A stretch of 64,000 bases of DNA. Origin: Dasypus novemcinctus. Lineage: Eukaryota; Chordata; Mammalia; Cingulata; Dasypodidae. Location of the stretch: positions 202,180,216-202,244,215 of the forward strand of contig NC_080673.1 in NCBI RefSeq assembly GCF_030445035.2, given 5' to 3'. The position numbers were made by a program, and so were the translations under genes. The notes below the pieces were generated by a model, which saw only the letters and a program-made list of their open reading frames with translations, was not told where the DNA came from and did not search any database. Shown here piece after piece: positions 21,154 through 34,020 of this stretch; the stretch's first letter is position 1, and every line of letters begins with the position of its first letter.

Positions 21154-24100
21154 TCAATCATTTGCTCTACTATGTGCCATGCACTGAGCTCCAAACAACA
21201 GGGAGTGTTGAGATGGAAAAACACACGCACACACAAAAAAAAACCAGACACTTCTGTCCTCACAGAGGATTCCTGGATTTGGCAAACAGTTAACAAGTGG
21301 GCCCAAAGGCCCCTTCCAAACCTGTGATGCTATGAATCTGTAAGACCATGGTGGGCACGTAAACCCCCTGTGGAGCTGGGGAGGGACAGGCTGCGGCCTT
21401 ACTTCCTGGGCCAACGAAGGAAGTAAATGTGCAAGCAGATCTTGGTGGAGATTCCAGGCAGGAGACAACCACGTGATGGGGAGAGGGAGGAAGCCCTGGA
21501 GTATCAGAAAATGAGGACAAAATTGGGAACACTCATCCATGTCCTACTTAGTTCCAGACTTTGTGAAGACGAGAGCTCCTCAATGAGAGAATGTGCTTTT
21601 ATGGAGAGACCACCAGGGACGTGACTGTCCTTGACACCATGTAGTCACCCCCAGGTCATGCTGCCTTCTGCAGGGGTAGAGGGGGCAGACAGGACTGTCA
21701 TCATAGGGAACTACCTGTCCCCTCCCTTTCTCTTCCTCTGATCTGTAAATCAAAGCAGTGCCGACCTGGCCTACTTCAGATTTCAGACTGAAAACACAGA
21801 GCTGTGCGATATGCTCCATCTTCCTTTCTCCCTCGGCAGTCGTTCCCCACCACTCTCCTTTACCTGGACCTCTGGGACAGCATACCAACCAGGCATCCCG
21901 CTTCCAGGCTGGCCCCATCTCTACCCAGCAATCCATTCTCTAAATAAAAGTCAGAATTACCAGAAAGCAGATGGCACTACTTCTCTACTTCAGACCATTT
22001 TGTACATTTCTCTGCATAAATCCAAACTTCTTAGCAGACTTCCAGAGGCCTACAGCCTGCCCTGCCCACTTCTCCTCTCTTGAAATGCAAGCCCCTCCAC
22101 TTCATGCAGCAGCTGCAGGAACTCCTTGCAGACTGAACACATCCACCCTGGCCACCAGAGGAGCGCAGGTGGCCGGGGAGACCAATGAGTGGACAATTGA
22201 CAAGTGCTTCCGGCATGACGCACAGGCTCGGTGGGTTCTTGCCTCAGCGTCATTCTTTTCTTGAGATTTGGGGTTGGGAGCTTCTCTTTCCACCAGCGCT
22301 TCATCAGGAAGAGTTCTGGGTCAGAAAGTTCCCTTTGCAAGTGTCCTCCTCTGAACGTGTTCAGCTCCCCATGGCCTGCTGGGCTCTGGCCGAGAGCTCG
22401 GGATTGGCAAGCAATGCAAAGTGCTGTTCTTGGGAACCCACAGACTCCCAGGGCAGAAGGACTGGCAGCCTCCAGGGGGTGATCGGAGCATGAAGGGGGA
22501 GCCTGGGATCTTGGGGGATGAGGAAGAGCAGGTAGATGCACCAAGAAGGCCCCTGCCCTGAGGGACCCGACAAGGAGGAGTCAGCCCAGGGGAGGAGTGT
22601 GGTAAGAGGGCTCCAGGTGGAGGACAGACAGGGCCAAACCTGATGACCCAAGGGGCACAACTCACACTCGCCCAGCTCAGCCCCCTTGACAGGCTCACTG
22701 GCTCCTCCCAACTCCTTATGTGCATGTTTCTCATTTTCCCAACCTGCAAACGAGGACACTGAGGCTGAGGGAGAAAGTGCCCCAAGGTCACAGAGCTGAG
22801 GGCCAGCCGCCCAGGTCCATGCTCTTAAGAAATGTGGAGAAACACACGTGAAGTGGTCCCAAGCAGACAAGGAGCCCTTCTGAACGGGGCAGATGCTGAC
22901 AAAGGACAGATTAAATCTACATGGCTGTAGCTTGGTTCTGATCGAATGCAACCTGGTCCCAACATATTTCCTCAAGGAATATTCCGCATTTCCTTGCAGG
23001 TAAAGGGAATCAACTATAAAATTCGTGACTTGTTTTTTAAACAAAAGGCTTCAAAATTCAAGAGTCTCCTCACCCTGCTCCATCTGGCCACTGACTTTAT
23101 ATTTTAAATGATGTCTGTGTTTATGATCCACATGATGCTGTACACAGGTTTGGTGTGAATCGTGGTGTTTTAATTAGCGAACCAGTTAGTTCTAACAAAT
23201 CGTCTAGAACAAACCCCTCAGTTGATTGACTGAGGAAGCAGAGCCCGAGAGAGAACGTGGCCCTGTGATCATCACGGCTCAATAATGGTCGGGCTTGGAG
23301 TAGCTTCCCTGCTCTCCAGCCAACGCCCCATCTATTTCACCTCATGCCAGCATACACTGAGAACTTTTTTTGTGCCCAGCACTGGAAAAAGATGAAGAAA
23401 AATAAGGGAGAAAATAAGATGAAGTCCCCACTCTCAGGAGGCTCACATTTTACTTTTTGTACCTATAGAGCTTGCAAGCAGGACCACATCCCTGCTTCTC
23501 TATCAGATGCTTCATCAGAGTCAGTGGGTTCCTTCCCCCCAGGACTTCTGAACTTGTGAGGTTTCCTGGGCCTCTCAAAATCAGCTCTTCTTGAGCCCCG
23601 ATGGGAGACTGCTCCGACTCTTCTTAGATTCCTTCTGTGATGGGGAGCCCACCCCCTACGCCAAAGAAGCCAGTTCCATTGGATGCCTCTAGGTATTGGG
23701 AAATCCATCCACATCCAGAGTTAGTGAGGCTTGCCAGAGCGTGTGTGAGGCTGCAAAAGGACTCTCTCGAATGCCATGTAAAGCCCCAGCACAGGGTCCA
23801 TTCACGGAGAGGGGCCTCTCTCCAGACATGCTGAGTCTGGCCTCAGGTGGCTCCTCAGCTGCCCTGTGGTCCCCTCAGGGTGGTGAGAGGACATACAGCA
23901 AGGCCCAGCTGTGCCCACTTCCCCTGCCAAGCGGTAGGGCCCATCTGTCCACCCCAAGGTGGAAAGATGAAGGGGCAACTTGCCATTCTCGGGCTCTGGC
24001 AGGACACGGAACAGGAGAACTTCAGCAGTGAGTGGGCAAATGTCTGACAACGGCTCTCAGGAGAAACAGACCTGATTCGTAGCATTTGCGGATTTCTGTC

Positions 24101-25254
24101 GTGTAAGTACTCCCGTCATGGCTGGTTTCAAGCCCCCGACATGACATCACTGAGGATTTGGGAAGAGATGCACGCGATGGGTGCTGGGAGCCCGGAAGGG
24201 CCGGTGCCAGGAAACTGCTGTGTGTCCAGTGAGTGAATGAACGAACGAATGAATGAGAGAGGGATGCCAGCCTTGTGAAAGTGATAGAAGAGAACTGGAA
24301 TGAGCAGAATGTTGTTCTAACTGCGGTACGTGCAACTTCACAAAGAGAGCAAGCCAGCATCCATGTAAAAGGCTTTGTAGACAGGCTCTTGAAATTACTG
24401 CCAAGGAAACTTGCCTGTCCTTACGGAAAAGGTGTGATGGCAAAGTGCACCTGCCTCAGAATTTGGTACGGGTGAGACCTTGGGCAAATTACTTAACCTC
24501 TCTTCCGTGATTTCCCCATCTGTAAAGTGAGGGTGATATCTCCCACCTCATAGGGCTACCGAGAGGGAGCTGAAATTTGGGGGCCCCAGATAACCACCAT
24601 CTCAAGACTGGCAGAGCTGGCATTTGAACCTTGGGAAACAGTGGAGAAGCCAGCCCATGCCCCTGGAGGACAGAGGCCACCTCCCCAGAGCTGCCCATTT
24701 CCTGGAGCCTGGCAGACATGCAACGGCTATTCTTGGAATCGATTTTGAATAAGGGGGAGTGGGGGTCCAGTATGCTAGTGTTTTGTGTGGAAAGAACAAA
24801 TGCCATGAAACGTAAGGACCGCTATCCAATTTCCAAGAGCTTCGTAATCTTACTGGGTACAGAAAACATAGATAAAGATAAAATGCTGTTTCCTCCAAAT
24901 GCCCTAATGTGTGTTTCAATACCGAGATTCATTGAGGTCATTTTCACTTCCTCCCTTCCTAACATACTACTCTAATTGACGGATTCGCTCAGGAGCCGGG
25001 CCCTCTGAATCTCATTCCACCGAGGCTCCGGGATGTATCGATTCTATTTAGAAATAAGGCAATAAATTGCCGCAGACATTATGGCCAAACCCACAGGCTG
25101 CCGAGAGGGAGAACGGAAAAGGAAGTCTTTCCCACTGCGTTGTCTGTCTTTAAGTAAGTTTTATCACGAATTTGAATTTCTGAAGCAGCAATAGCTATCA
25201 GTGGACCTAAGAATGTTTATTCCCTCCCTTTGAGATAGTAAGTCTGTTTCTGAA
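21154..25254. other. Intergenic region with MIR fragments
   Basis: MIR-like fragments are visible at about 22725-22830 ('aacctgcaaacgaggacactg') and 24465-24610, which has the classic 'gggcaaattacttaacctc' and 'catctgtaaagtgagg' phrases on the plus strand. A short GAATGAACGAACGAAT run lies at 24230-24256. No coding sequence is supported. Confidence 0.45.
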
Positions 25255-25700
25255 AACTGGTACATAAGAAATAATTCATTATAAAGACGAAGACTTCTCT
25301 ACAAGGATAACCATCACATTATTTATTGTAGCAAAAAAAAGGAAGCAGCCCAAGTGTTCACAATAGGGTGATGGTCAAGAAAGCTTTGTAAGGCATACTA
25401 GGAAAAGTGAAGTGGAGAAAGACTGCATATTAGCATGGGGAAAATGCCTACAAGGTGAGATTAGACGAAGAAAAACCTATAAAATCGTTATACTGGCTAT
25501 GATCGTGGATCTTGCAAGGAACCTTATCCATGCCTTAGCCTTACTGAGTGTTAGGTGATTTTTCATGGATTTTAATGTGTTCTTCTTAATTGTTTTTCTC
25601 TCTTTTCTATTTTTTCTGTAATAAGCACACATCACTTAATATTAATTTTCATCATTTGAATTTTTTCAATAGGAATTTAAATATACCATGGCCAGCAGAT
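25255..25700 (+). mobile_element. Old L1 (L1M-type) 3' end fragment
   Basis: Phrases typical of ancient L1 3' regions occur in order: 'cacattatttattgtagcaa', 'ggaagcagcccaagtgttc', 'gaaaatgcctacaaggtgag' and a T-rich end near 25570-25620. It is strongly diverged and AT-rich. Confidence 0.55.
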
Positions 25701-28690
25701 CTATTTAATATTAGAAGGAAGTTATCCAGTGGTACATCTCATTTATCACTTGGAAATACTGAGTCTAACATCTCATTCCACAGTGTTAAAGGAATCCGTA
25801 CTTGATCTCACTTGGATGCAACCTTGAGCTTGTGTGATGTGGCTGAGTCAGTGGAATTTGCTTATGCACACAGAAATGCTAAGAAAAGCCACTTTCATCA
25901 AATCCCAAATCGGCGGTAGGTGCCATCTCATAGTCTCCTTCCCCATTAGGAAAAATTCTCCTGTATTTCTCAGGAATTTTAGTTTAGTCTCGGTTGTCTG
26001 TCTACTCACTTCTTTGGTACAATAAGCAGCTCAGAAAGGAGTTGCTTGAAATTCTATGATGCAAATAATGTCTTCTATTCACAAGGTGAGCACTCCTCTC
26101 ACCTGCTTCCCTTCTAACTCGTCCGCAAATCACTCTCCTGGTTCACGCTACTAGGAAAAGACAATCTCTTGGCCAATTCGTGGTTGTCCCCAGTCCCTCT
26201 CTCTTTTGTCACACACCTGCCCTCCCTCCCCCCAGCCTAGACGGTGGAAAGGTGGACACTGGCTCTTGGCTAGGAATGGCCATGGGACACATTTATGGTT
26301 AGATTTGGCCAATGAGATATAAGACAAAGTTTGCTGGCAACACTTGAAAAGGTTTGCCTTCCCCTTTCCTCCTTGGACACAGAGGTGAGGTCTGACGCTG
26401 CGCAGCCATTCTGTAACCAGGAGGCGACTCTCACCTGGAAGAGACACTGACCAGCTGAAGACAGTGGGTCTGAAGGGTGGAAAACAGCATCACTGGGCTA
26501 CCAGACCACCCGCGAGGCCGCACACCTCTGTGTCCTGGATATGTGGGGTAATGAACATATGTTAATTTCAGCCACTGTTGAGGAGGTCCTTCTGTTACTT
26601 GAAGCCACATGCATCCTGCCCCTTCTCTCAAACAAGGAAATGTATGTGAAGTGGTGAGTCAGTGGCTGGCACATTCTAGAAGCCCACTACATGTTAGGAC
26701 CCCCTCCTCTTCCTCCTGGGCGTGACTTTTGGGTCACACCTTCTCCCTGTTGACATACACTCTGCCCAGGTTCCCAGGACCAACTTTTACTGGGCTCTTA
26801 CTATTCCAGGTCGTGTATCTGTCACAACCCAGCTGCCAGTGACAGCAACCAAATCGAAGTCCCCAAGGGACAACGAGAAATTGCAGCCAGGACGCCTGGC
26901 GCAACTGAAGGGAAAGATGAGCGGCCACCCAGGTCCCACGCCGCGCGGACAGGGGCCCCGGCTCCGCCAGGGAGCCCACTCCCCACCCTTCTATTTCTCC
27001 AAGGGTGTGTCTGTTGTCTTTCTTATTCCATCCTGGCTCCCTTCCCAGGAACAGCTCCTGAAGTTACTTTTGGGCTTCTGTTGCAATTTCAGATAGAAAT
27101 TTCTTTCACAGTTTCAGATCGAGAAATTCTAGAACTGCAGTTGGCCCAGGCTGGGTCAGGTGTCTGGCCGTGGAGCAATCAGCTGTGGGGGTGTCGGGGC
27201 AAAGCAGAGCCACGGGGCCCGGGCCCCGTCCCTGGGGGTCCCCCACTGCCACTCGGGGGATGCTCCCAGAGAAGGCGTCACCCTTCTTGGGTGGAGAAAC
27301 CAAGGCCAAGCCGGGTCAAGTTGACTGAAAACTGCGGTGGTCAGCAAACGGGGGTGGGGTCTGCAGGCTGGAGCCCGGGCTGCCGGAGCTGGGCTGTTCT
27401 CCCTCACGTGCCCTTGCCTGCCCCCCTGCACCCCCAGGACACAGAGGAGACCCGCGTTGCCCTGAGAGCAGGGTGGCTCGGCCAGGGCAAAACCTTCAGT
27501 CCGCGGGGGCGTAACCATGGCCTTGGTTTGGGTTCCGGGGCGGGGGATGCAGGAAGCAGGGTGAGGGAGGGGGAGAAGGGAGGGCGGCAGCTGGTGGGGG
27601 GCGCCTGTCGAGGTCACTGCTGCAGGTGCTGGGCTACAGTGCAGAAGGCCTTGGTGGGAGACTTTTCCCCTCGGGGCACCTTGCTAGGAGAACCTGGAGA
27701 TGGCCCAAAAGTCATTGCAGCCGAGATCGGAGGCAAGCAGACGAAGGCGGTGTGGCGTCGGGACCCCAAGAACTTTTCTTCTGAATTGAAAGGGACTCTG
27801 GGGGGTAACCTGGGGTTACAGACCTCTGCGTTGTGCCTGCTGCACCAGCGCCCCCACTTTTTTCTAAATCTAATTCTCTAATCCCCTGATGACTGTCCTT
27901 AGCCCCACATCTTCAATAAGGAAACTGGGGCTGAGATGTTGAAACCAAAATCACTTATGTGGAAAGCGGCAGAACTGACATTTGAAGCCAGATCTGCCTC
28001 GCCCCGAGACCCAGCTCCCCACAGGGCACCCCAAGACTTTCAGCTGGAAGGCCAAGCTGGGTGTGACCCAGCCCCGAAAGCTTCGGAGAGGGTGGCCTCG
28101 ACCGCCCAGCCCTGCTCAGCCAGCCTGGGGTCGCAGAAGTCAGAGATGCTTAACATTTATCTTAAAAAATATGCGAACCACAGCGTGCAGGAAAATACGA
28201 CAGAGAAGAACAGGACTCCTTCAAAGCCGGAATAACGACCCCATAACCCCTGCGAGCCCGAGGCTTTCAGTCCCTGTGTTTCTACAGAAAGCCCCGGCAA
28301 GATGCAGCCTGGAGCCTTGGAAAGCCCGCCCAGCGCCAGAAGGCGTTTCACTGTGGAGCAGCCGGCGTTTCAGCCGTGCCGAGCGGGTCCCCATCCACAA
28401 AGGTCATTAGAGCTGCCGGCCTCCAGCCATCCGTCACCACGGGCGTGAGGCTGCGGTGCGGTCAGCGCCGAGTGGAGGAGCCGCAGCCGGCAGTCATCTG
28501 GGCCCTGGAACTGGACCGCCGCCGAGCAGGACTAAGAAAAATGGCCCAAGGGCCCCGGGGTGAGGCTGTAAGGGACAGGCGGCTCTGGGGAATGAAACCG
28601 CACTGCCACTTGGTTTTCACAAAGCTCCAGGGAGAACGCCCGGGAGACACCGAGTCTCCTAAAACTAGTGGACATCACCGTCCCAAGGTC
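25701..28690. other. Intergenic; old repeat then GC-rich segment
   Basis: At about 26260-26600 there is old repeat text ('ttagatttggccaatgagat', 'cttctgttacttgaagcc') of unresolved class. From about 26850 to 28650 GC content is high, with scattered CpGs and overlapping open frames on both strands of up to 266 codons that contain no recognisable domain. A MIR-like fragment lies at about 27910-27990. I call no gene here. Confidence 0.4.
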
Positions 28691-28691
28691 C

Positions 28692-29158
28692 AGAGGCTGG
28701 AGGAATAGGGTATGGATTAGAGTGGACTTACTGGTATTCTACTATGAAACTATTGAGATTAGTAATGGAAGAAATTGTAGCAGTGATGTGGAGAAAGCGG
28801 CCACGGTAGCTGCTGATGGTAGGGAGAGGGAAGAAGAAATGTGATGTGGGGGCATTTTCAGGACTTGGAGTTGCCCTGGGTGGTAGTGCAGGGACAGTTG
28901 CTGGACACTGTGTGTCCTGCCATGGCCCACTGGGTGGACTGGGGGAGAGTGTAAACTACAATGTAAACCACTATCCATGGGGTGCAGCAGTGCTCCAAAG
29001 TGTATTCACCAGGTGCAGTGAATGCGCCACGATGATGAAAGAGGTTGTTGTTGTGGGAGGAGTGGGGTGAGGGGGGTGGAGGGTATATGGGGACCTCTTA
29101 TATTTTTTGAATGTAACATTAAAAAAATAATAATAAAGAGAGAGAGAAAAAAAGAAAT
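28692..29158 (+). mobile_element. Lineage-specific L1-3'-end-like repeat, copy 1
   Basis: It shares its full layout with the copies near 43.6 and 62.4 kb: a start around 'ggaggaat', then 'ctatgaaactattgagattag', 'ggaagaaattgtagca', 'gggggcattttcaggacttgg', 'gagagtgtaaactacaatg', 'gatgatgaaagaggttgtt' and 'tatggggacctctta', ending in 'aatgtaacatt' and an A-rich tail. The A tail and 5' truncation suggest LINE-type retroposition. I believe it is the 3' region of an armadillo L1, but the family name needs a library search. Confidence 0.65.
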
Positions 29159-31889
29159 AAAATAGGAGCGGTGTCCTCGCCCCTCCCCCCCAGATGGACC
29201 ATGGAGCACGCGGGCGTTCGCCAGCGGGTCGCAGAAAGAGCCACTGACCCGAGAATGGAGCAAATCAGGCCGGCCCCACCATGCTGGGTGGCCCCGCCAC
29301 ACTGGTCAGCCCAAGCCCGGCCCTTTTCTCCTTCCTCTTTTCCCAACCACACCTCCCACCCCAGCTCTACCTGAATGTGACGCCTTTTTGTCTTTTAGTT
29401 CCTTGTGATGGCCACAGTGCCTGGGGCTTCCTAACTGGACTTCACGTCCTTGTGGCCACCGGAGACCCTGCCATCAACTCCCCACGGGAGCTGGAACTGG
29501 CCGCCGGGCAGGCGCGTCCCCGAGGCTCCCTCCTCTACCTGGAGGCCCTGCAAACCCCAGCCCCTGCCTGCCCTGCCACCCAAACTCCCAGCTCGCTGGC
29601 TGCTCGCTGCCCGGCCTCAGACCCTTGGCACAGGCTGCTCCTCTACCGGGACAGCTCTCCCCTCGGCAGCCAGGTGACTGCTCACCCTTCAGGGCCTGGC
29701 TGCAGTGTCACTCCCCGCAGAAGCTTCCACATCCGGGCTCCCTTGTTATAGTCGCTCCTTCACAGCAACTAAAATCGCTGAAATCGACTCGTCCTTACGT
29801 GAGCGGTTATGTACCATCTGAATCTGCTCTGAGCTCTGCGTGGAGAGAGCCACGTCCAGCTTGCTCATCGCTGGAGCTCCCACACTGAGCCAGGCGCCTG
29901 GCACATCGGAGGCGTTTGTTGGGTAAATGAATGAAAGTCGCTTATCCTGCCAGGTAAGATGCCATCTGGGTTTGGAGATCTCCAAACGAATTCTCTACAC
30001 TTCAGTCCTATTTGGGTTTTAATGGCTAACTATCTTGCTTTTTCAGGGAATCCAAAAACAACCCAAATCGAGATGAAACAAACCGACAATGGCCACCAGT
30101 ATTTATCTCTCCTTTACACAATGACATTCATAATCATAAGAGCAGCTACAATATAACGACAGTTAGCATCCATCGTGCACTCTGCCAGTTGCTATACGTC
30201 AGTGCCGCCATGTCACCCTCAAGGCCACCCCAGTAGGACATGCTACACTCACTTCCCATTTCACAGATCAGAAAAACTGAGTCGCGGGGGTCTGAGAGCC
30301 TCACCAGGGTGACACATCTAAAGAGAGGTATGGCTGGAGCTCAAATCTGAGAGGTTTGCTCTTGAACCCCACGTGGAACCGCCTTGCACTCTGTCGTCAT
30401 TGGACAGGAAAATAAGAACAATAGTCTCTTCGCACAGCTAAGCACTTGCAAGTGGTCCAAGCAGAGTCTAGCTCGTCCATCCTGAGCTGAGCTGGGGCCA
30501 CAGAGAAGAGCTGAGCTCGGCTGCATCTGCCTGGACTCACCAGGTGATTTTCAAAAGGAAGCATTACGGGGAAGGAGACGGCAGATCACATCGTAGCTGG
30601 CTGCTCGTAAATCAGCTTTTCACTGCATCCACATCTCAAAGGCACGCTAAGGAAACTGTCAGCATCAGGTCCTTCAGCATTTACTTACATCTCCTGAACT
30701 CTCAACTGGCAGAGTGGCCCTGCTCAGAGGCCACTGGACCCAGCCTTCTTGGCCCATCTGCTCGTCAACACCACCCGAGGGCAGTGAGTGATGGCCTTCC
30801 CTGGAGCCCCTCTTAACCCATCGAATGGAAGTCTCTGGGCTTAGGGCTCAGGCATCACTGTCCTTTCAAGCTCCTCAGGGCGACTCGAATGTGCAGCCGG
30901 GGCTGAGAACCGCTGGTCCAGACCACGTTCCTCTCTAAGCAGATGGAGAAACTGAGGCCAGAGATGCTGAGGGCTTTGCTCAGCATCTCATGGTGCTTTG
31001 TGGTCTCCAGAGAAAATTCACTAATTTTGCTCCTTGACCTTGTGCAGCAACTCCGCTCAGAGAGACCGGGGAGCTGCTGGTCAACCTGCTTCTCTGATGA
31101 GGACGCTGGAAGGAAGTGGCCAGGCAGGGGCAAGACTGGAGCTCAGGACTCCCCCTTCTCGTTCAGGGCCTCTGGGCTGTGCCGTTTCCGGAGTTGGACG
31201 TGTTCCTGCTGATGCGGGGGCCTGTTTTCAGTTCCGGGGAAGCCCCAGGCTGGCAAGTTGGCAATCCAATGCCCAGTTTCCCTGGATACCGCCTCTCAGA
31301 AAGGTTCTGGAAGCCTGGGTGGGCTGCCTTGGGGTGTGTACAACTTTCCAGGTGACACAGGAACTCTTCCTTCACTCACTCTTCTTCCAAGCAGCGGATG
31401 GAGGTGGGAGCAGGCAGGTTGGGTGGGTAGCACTCTCCTTAGGGCCTGGTTGAGCCCCTGCAAGGAGGCAGGGGATGGGCAGCTCTGTAGAATGAAACGG
31501 CACTGTTGCTTGGTTGAGGGTGTCACGCAGGAAGGTCCCATGAGCAAGGAGCGACATAGGCATGAACGGTGGCACAGGTGCCCTCTCCAAGTGGCCCCTT
31601 CCGACACACTCACCCCTGACGGGGTCTCCCCTTGGCCCTGGGTCAGCTAACACCACGCTGAGGGATACGGTGTTTTTGCAAGGACTCACTGCTGCTCAGT
31701 GGGACAGACATTGGTGCTCAATGGGTTCCAGAAGGACCAAGCCCTATGAATCTGCCGTTGGAGTGGAGGTGGGTGGAGGAGGAAATGCTCACTGACTGAG
31801 CTTCGACAAAGCTCACGGGGTAAGAGGCTTTTCATAAATCAGCTCTGAATTCAAGATTGCTCATGGTACATTCATAATTATTTATTGCA
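29159..31889. other. Intergenic region with MIR and MER5 pieces
   Basis: MIR-like fragments lie at about 30200-30350 ('cccatttcacagatcagaaa') and 30940-31140 ('gatggagaaactgaggcc'). The end of a MER5-like element is at about 30870-30925 ('cgaatgtgcagccggggctg'). An L2-like tail lies near 29890-29940 ('ggtaaatgaatgaaag'). GC-rich open frames at 29280-29750 lack domains and are not called. Confidence 0.45.
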
Positions 31890-32110
31890 TAGCCAATAGA
31901 GCTAGGTCTTTGGAGCTAATCTGCCAGGTTCAAATCCCATCTCTGCCACTTCCTAGCTGTGCAACCTTGGACAATTAATGGATCTCTTCCTCCATATCTG
32001 TGGAGAGGAATGATGATAACATCTACTTCGCAGGGTTGGTTGTGAAGATTAACTGAGTTGATAAGTGTCAAGTGTCTCTAAAGGGACTTGGAATGTTAGA
32101 AATAGCCACT
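31890..32110 (+). mobile_element. MIR SINE
   Basis: A well preserved MIR core on the plus strand: 'ggttcaaatcccatctctgc', 'cacttcctagctgtgcaacc', 'cctccatatctgtggagagg' and 'gcagggttggttgtgaagat'. It is among the clearest ancient SINEs in the window. Confidence 0.75.
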
Positions 32111-34020
32111 CACCATCAGCTGTGAATATAATTGTTCAGCTCAGATGATGAGGGAGGAGACTCAATACCAAGTTTGGTCGTCATTGCACGTATTGTGACA
32201 ACAGAGCAAAAGCAGTCAACCTTGTATGCACAGCAGCTGCTGACTGTGAGGATGTTCTTTTTGGCCCCATGAGTGACAAGACACAGGCTGCATTGGGCAG
32301 GGCAGCTGAGGATGTGTTCTGGGCCTCAGGACACCACCTGGAGACCTGAGCAGCAGCTGGGGCTGGGGTCCAGGTACAGCCAGGCCAGATCCCCCCAGGG
32401 GGCGTCCCCCCCCTCCCATCCACTGCTGGAAGTGTCCACCCAGACGGGGATGCCAGGAGGACGCTTGCGCCTGTGTCTTTCTGTGCATATGGCGGCACAT
32501 GTCTTTGTGTGCACCCACAGGGAAGTGGTGAATATTCCAGGACAATGCTGTGAAGATAAGAGAACGCAGAGGTCGAATTTGCTTCCAAGTGATGGAAACT
32601 GCCAAAGCCTTCAAGGAAGAGGTTGCTTTAGAGTCAGCATCAAAGGGTAAGAGGGTCTGGATGTGAGGGAAGCCATGAGAAATATCCAGGGATGGGGAAA
32701 TGTGGGATGGGTTTCCAGAAAGACTACTAGGGCAAGTATGTGGGATTCAGGATTGGAGAGAGAGGAGGAGAGAAAACTGCAGAGGGTGGCAAAAGCCTGG
32801 AATGCCGAGTCAAGAGGTGGGATGCACCCAGTAGACAACGGTGAGACCTGTGTTCAAATTTTTGTGCATGGGAGTGATGCACAAAGACTTCCCTTGTAAG
32901 GGATGACCCGTCTGGTGGCTGGAGCTGGTGGCTGGTGCTGGGAGGGGAGAAAATGGGGACAGGGAGAGCGCTGAACTGAGGGTGCTACCAGAGGGCCAGC
33001 AGGGGAAGGGAGAGACCCCTTGGCTCCCCCATGGGACTCAAAAGCAGCAGAGCCACCCTCTGAGCCCACCCAGAAAGTCCCCACGGGGACCTAACAAAGC
33101 TAGTGCTCTGTCCCCAGCTTGCTGGTGTCTGGCCAAAGTTGGTAACTGCTGCAAACGCAAAGAAAACACAAAATCAAAAGACGTCAGGGGGTGTCGGCCA
33201 CAGTCCAGATCTCAGTGCCATCGGAACACAAGCCTGCGGGAAGGAGGCTCTCACTGCCGAGTGCCGGGAGGAGCCGAGCCCCGTGAATGCCAGCGACGCC
33301 AGCAACCGCCATGCAAAGGAGCCCAAGGCCTGCAAGAACTGCGACTTCCCCTCTCGACAGCCCTCCCGCGCTCAGGTTGTCAGGAAAGCAGCCTGGGAAG
33401 GTGCAAACCTCCCTTCCCTACAAAGCCCCTGGGGGTCGTGGTGACAGCCACCTGCTCCCTTACAGCTCAGAAGCCAGCTTCCATGAAGTTCATTCACTCC
33501 CACCCTTGTGTGTCCCACCCCCTTTCAGGGCCCAGCACTGCCCCAGGGCTTGGGGACATGCAGGAAAACAAGCTGCAGTCCTTGGCCTCAAGGAGCTTGT
33601 AGTCTGGGGGCAGGGGAAAATGAACCCCGAAAAGGGACGGCCGGTCCCCGCCCAGGTGCTTTCCCTGGGAAGGTCTCCGGGGCTTGTTTCTTAGGAAGCT
33701 CCTCCAACTGAGCGGGCCACTGGACTGCAAGGTCGACGAGGGCAGGAGCCAGGAGGGCTCGCTGCCGCTGAGAGCCCCCTGCCACCGCGTGCCTGCCCCA
33801 AGGAGGACACTCGTCACGCTCTCAGCAAGTGCAGGGTGGCTGAGCACAGAGTCCCAGGTCTGGAAGCAACCGGGAAGATTCCTCCTGCCTCCCTGCAACT
33901 CATCTCTTAATTGATGATATTTCCCCCCTCCGCATCTTTAAAAGACCCTTTGAAGGCAGGAGATTTAGATCTCCATCTCGCCCCGTGCTTCTCTCCTGCC
34001 TGTCCTAAATTTTAATTAGC
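32111..34020. other. Intergenic, no gene supported
   Basis: Includes the CTCF-like motif listed separately. The overlapping open frames at 32930-33600 lack any recognisable domain. A common old-repeat phrase ('aggagcttgtagtctggggg') is at about 33590-33610. Confidence 0.4.
32392..32405 (+). promoter_or_regulatory. CTCF-like core motif
   Basis: The plus strand reads CCCCCAGGGGGCGT, one base away from the CCASYAGRKGGCRS core in its first half, with the AGGGGGCG part exact (32397-32404). The surrounding C-rich text makes a chance match plausible. Confidence 0.35.

Noticed and set aside
27081..27881. 266-codon plus-strand frame
   Set aside because: Composition-driven in a GC-rich segment; no homology recognised, no matching splice sites, and a competing minus-strand frame.
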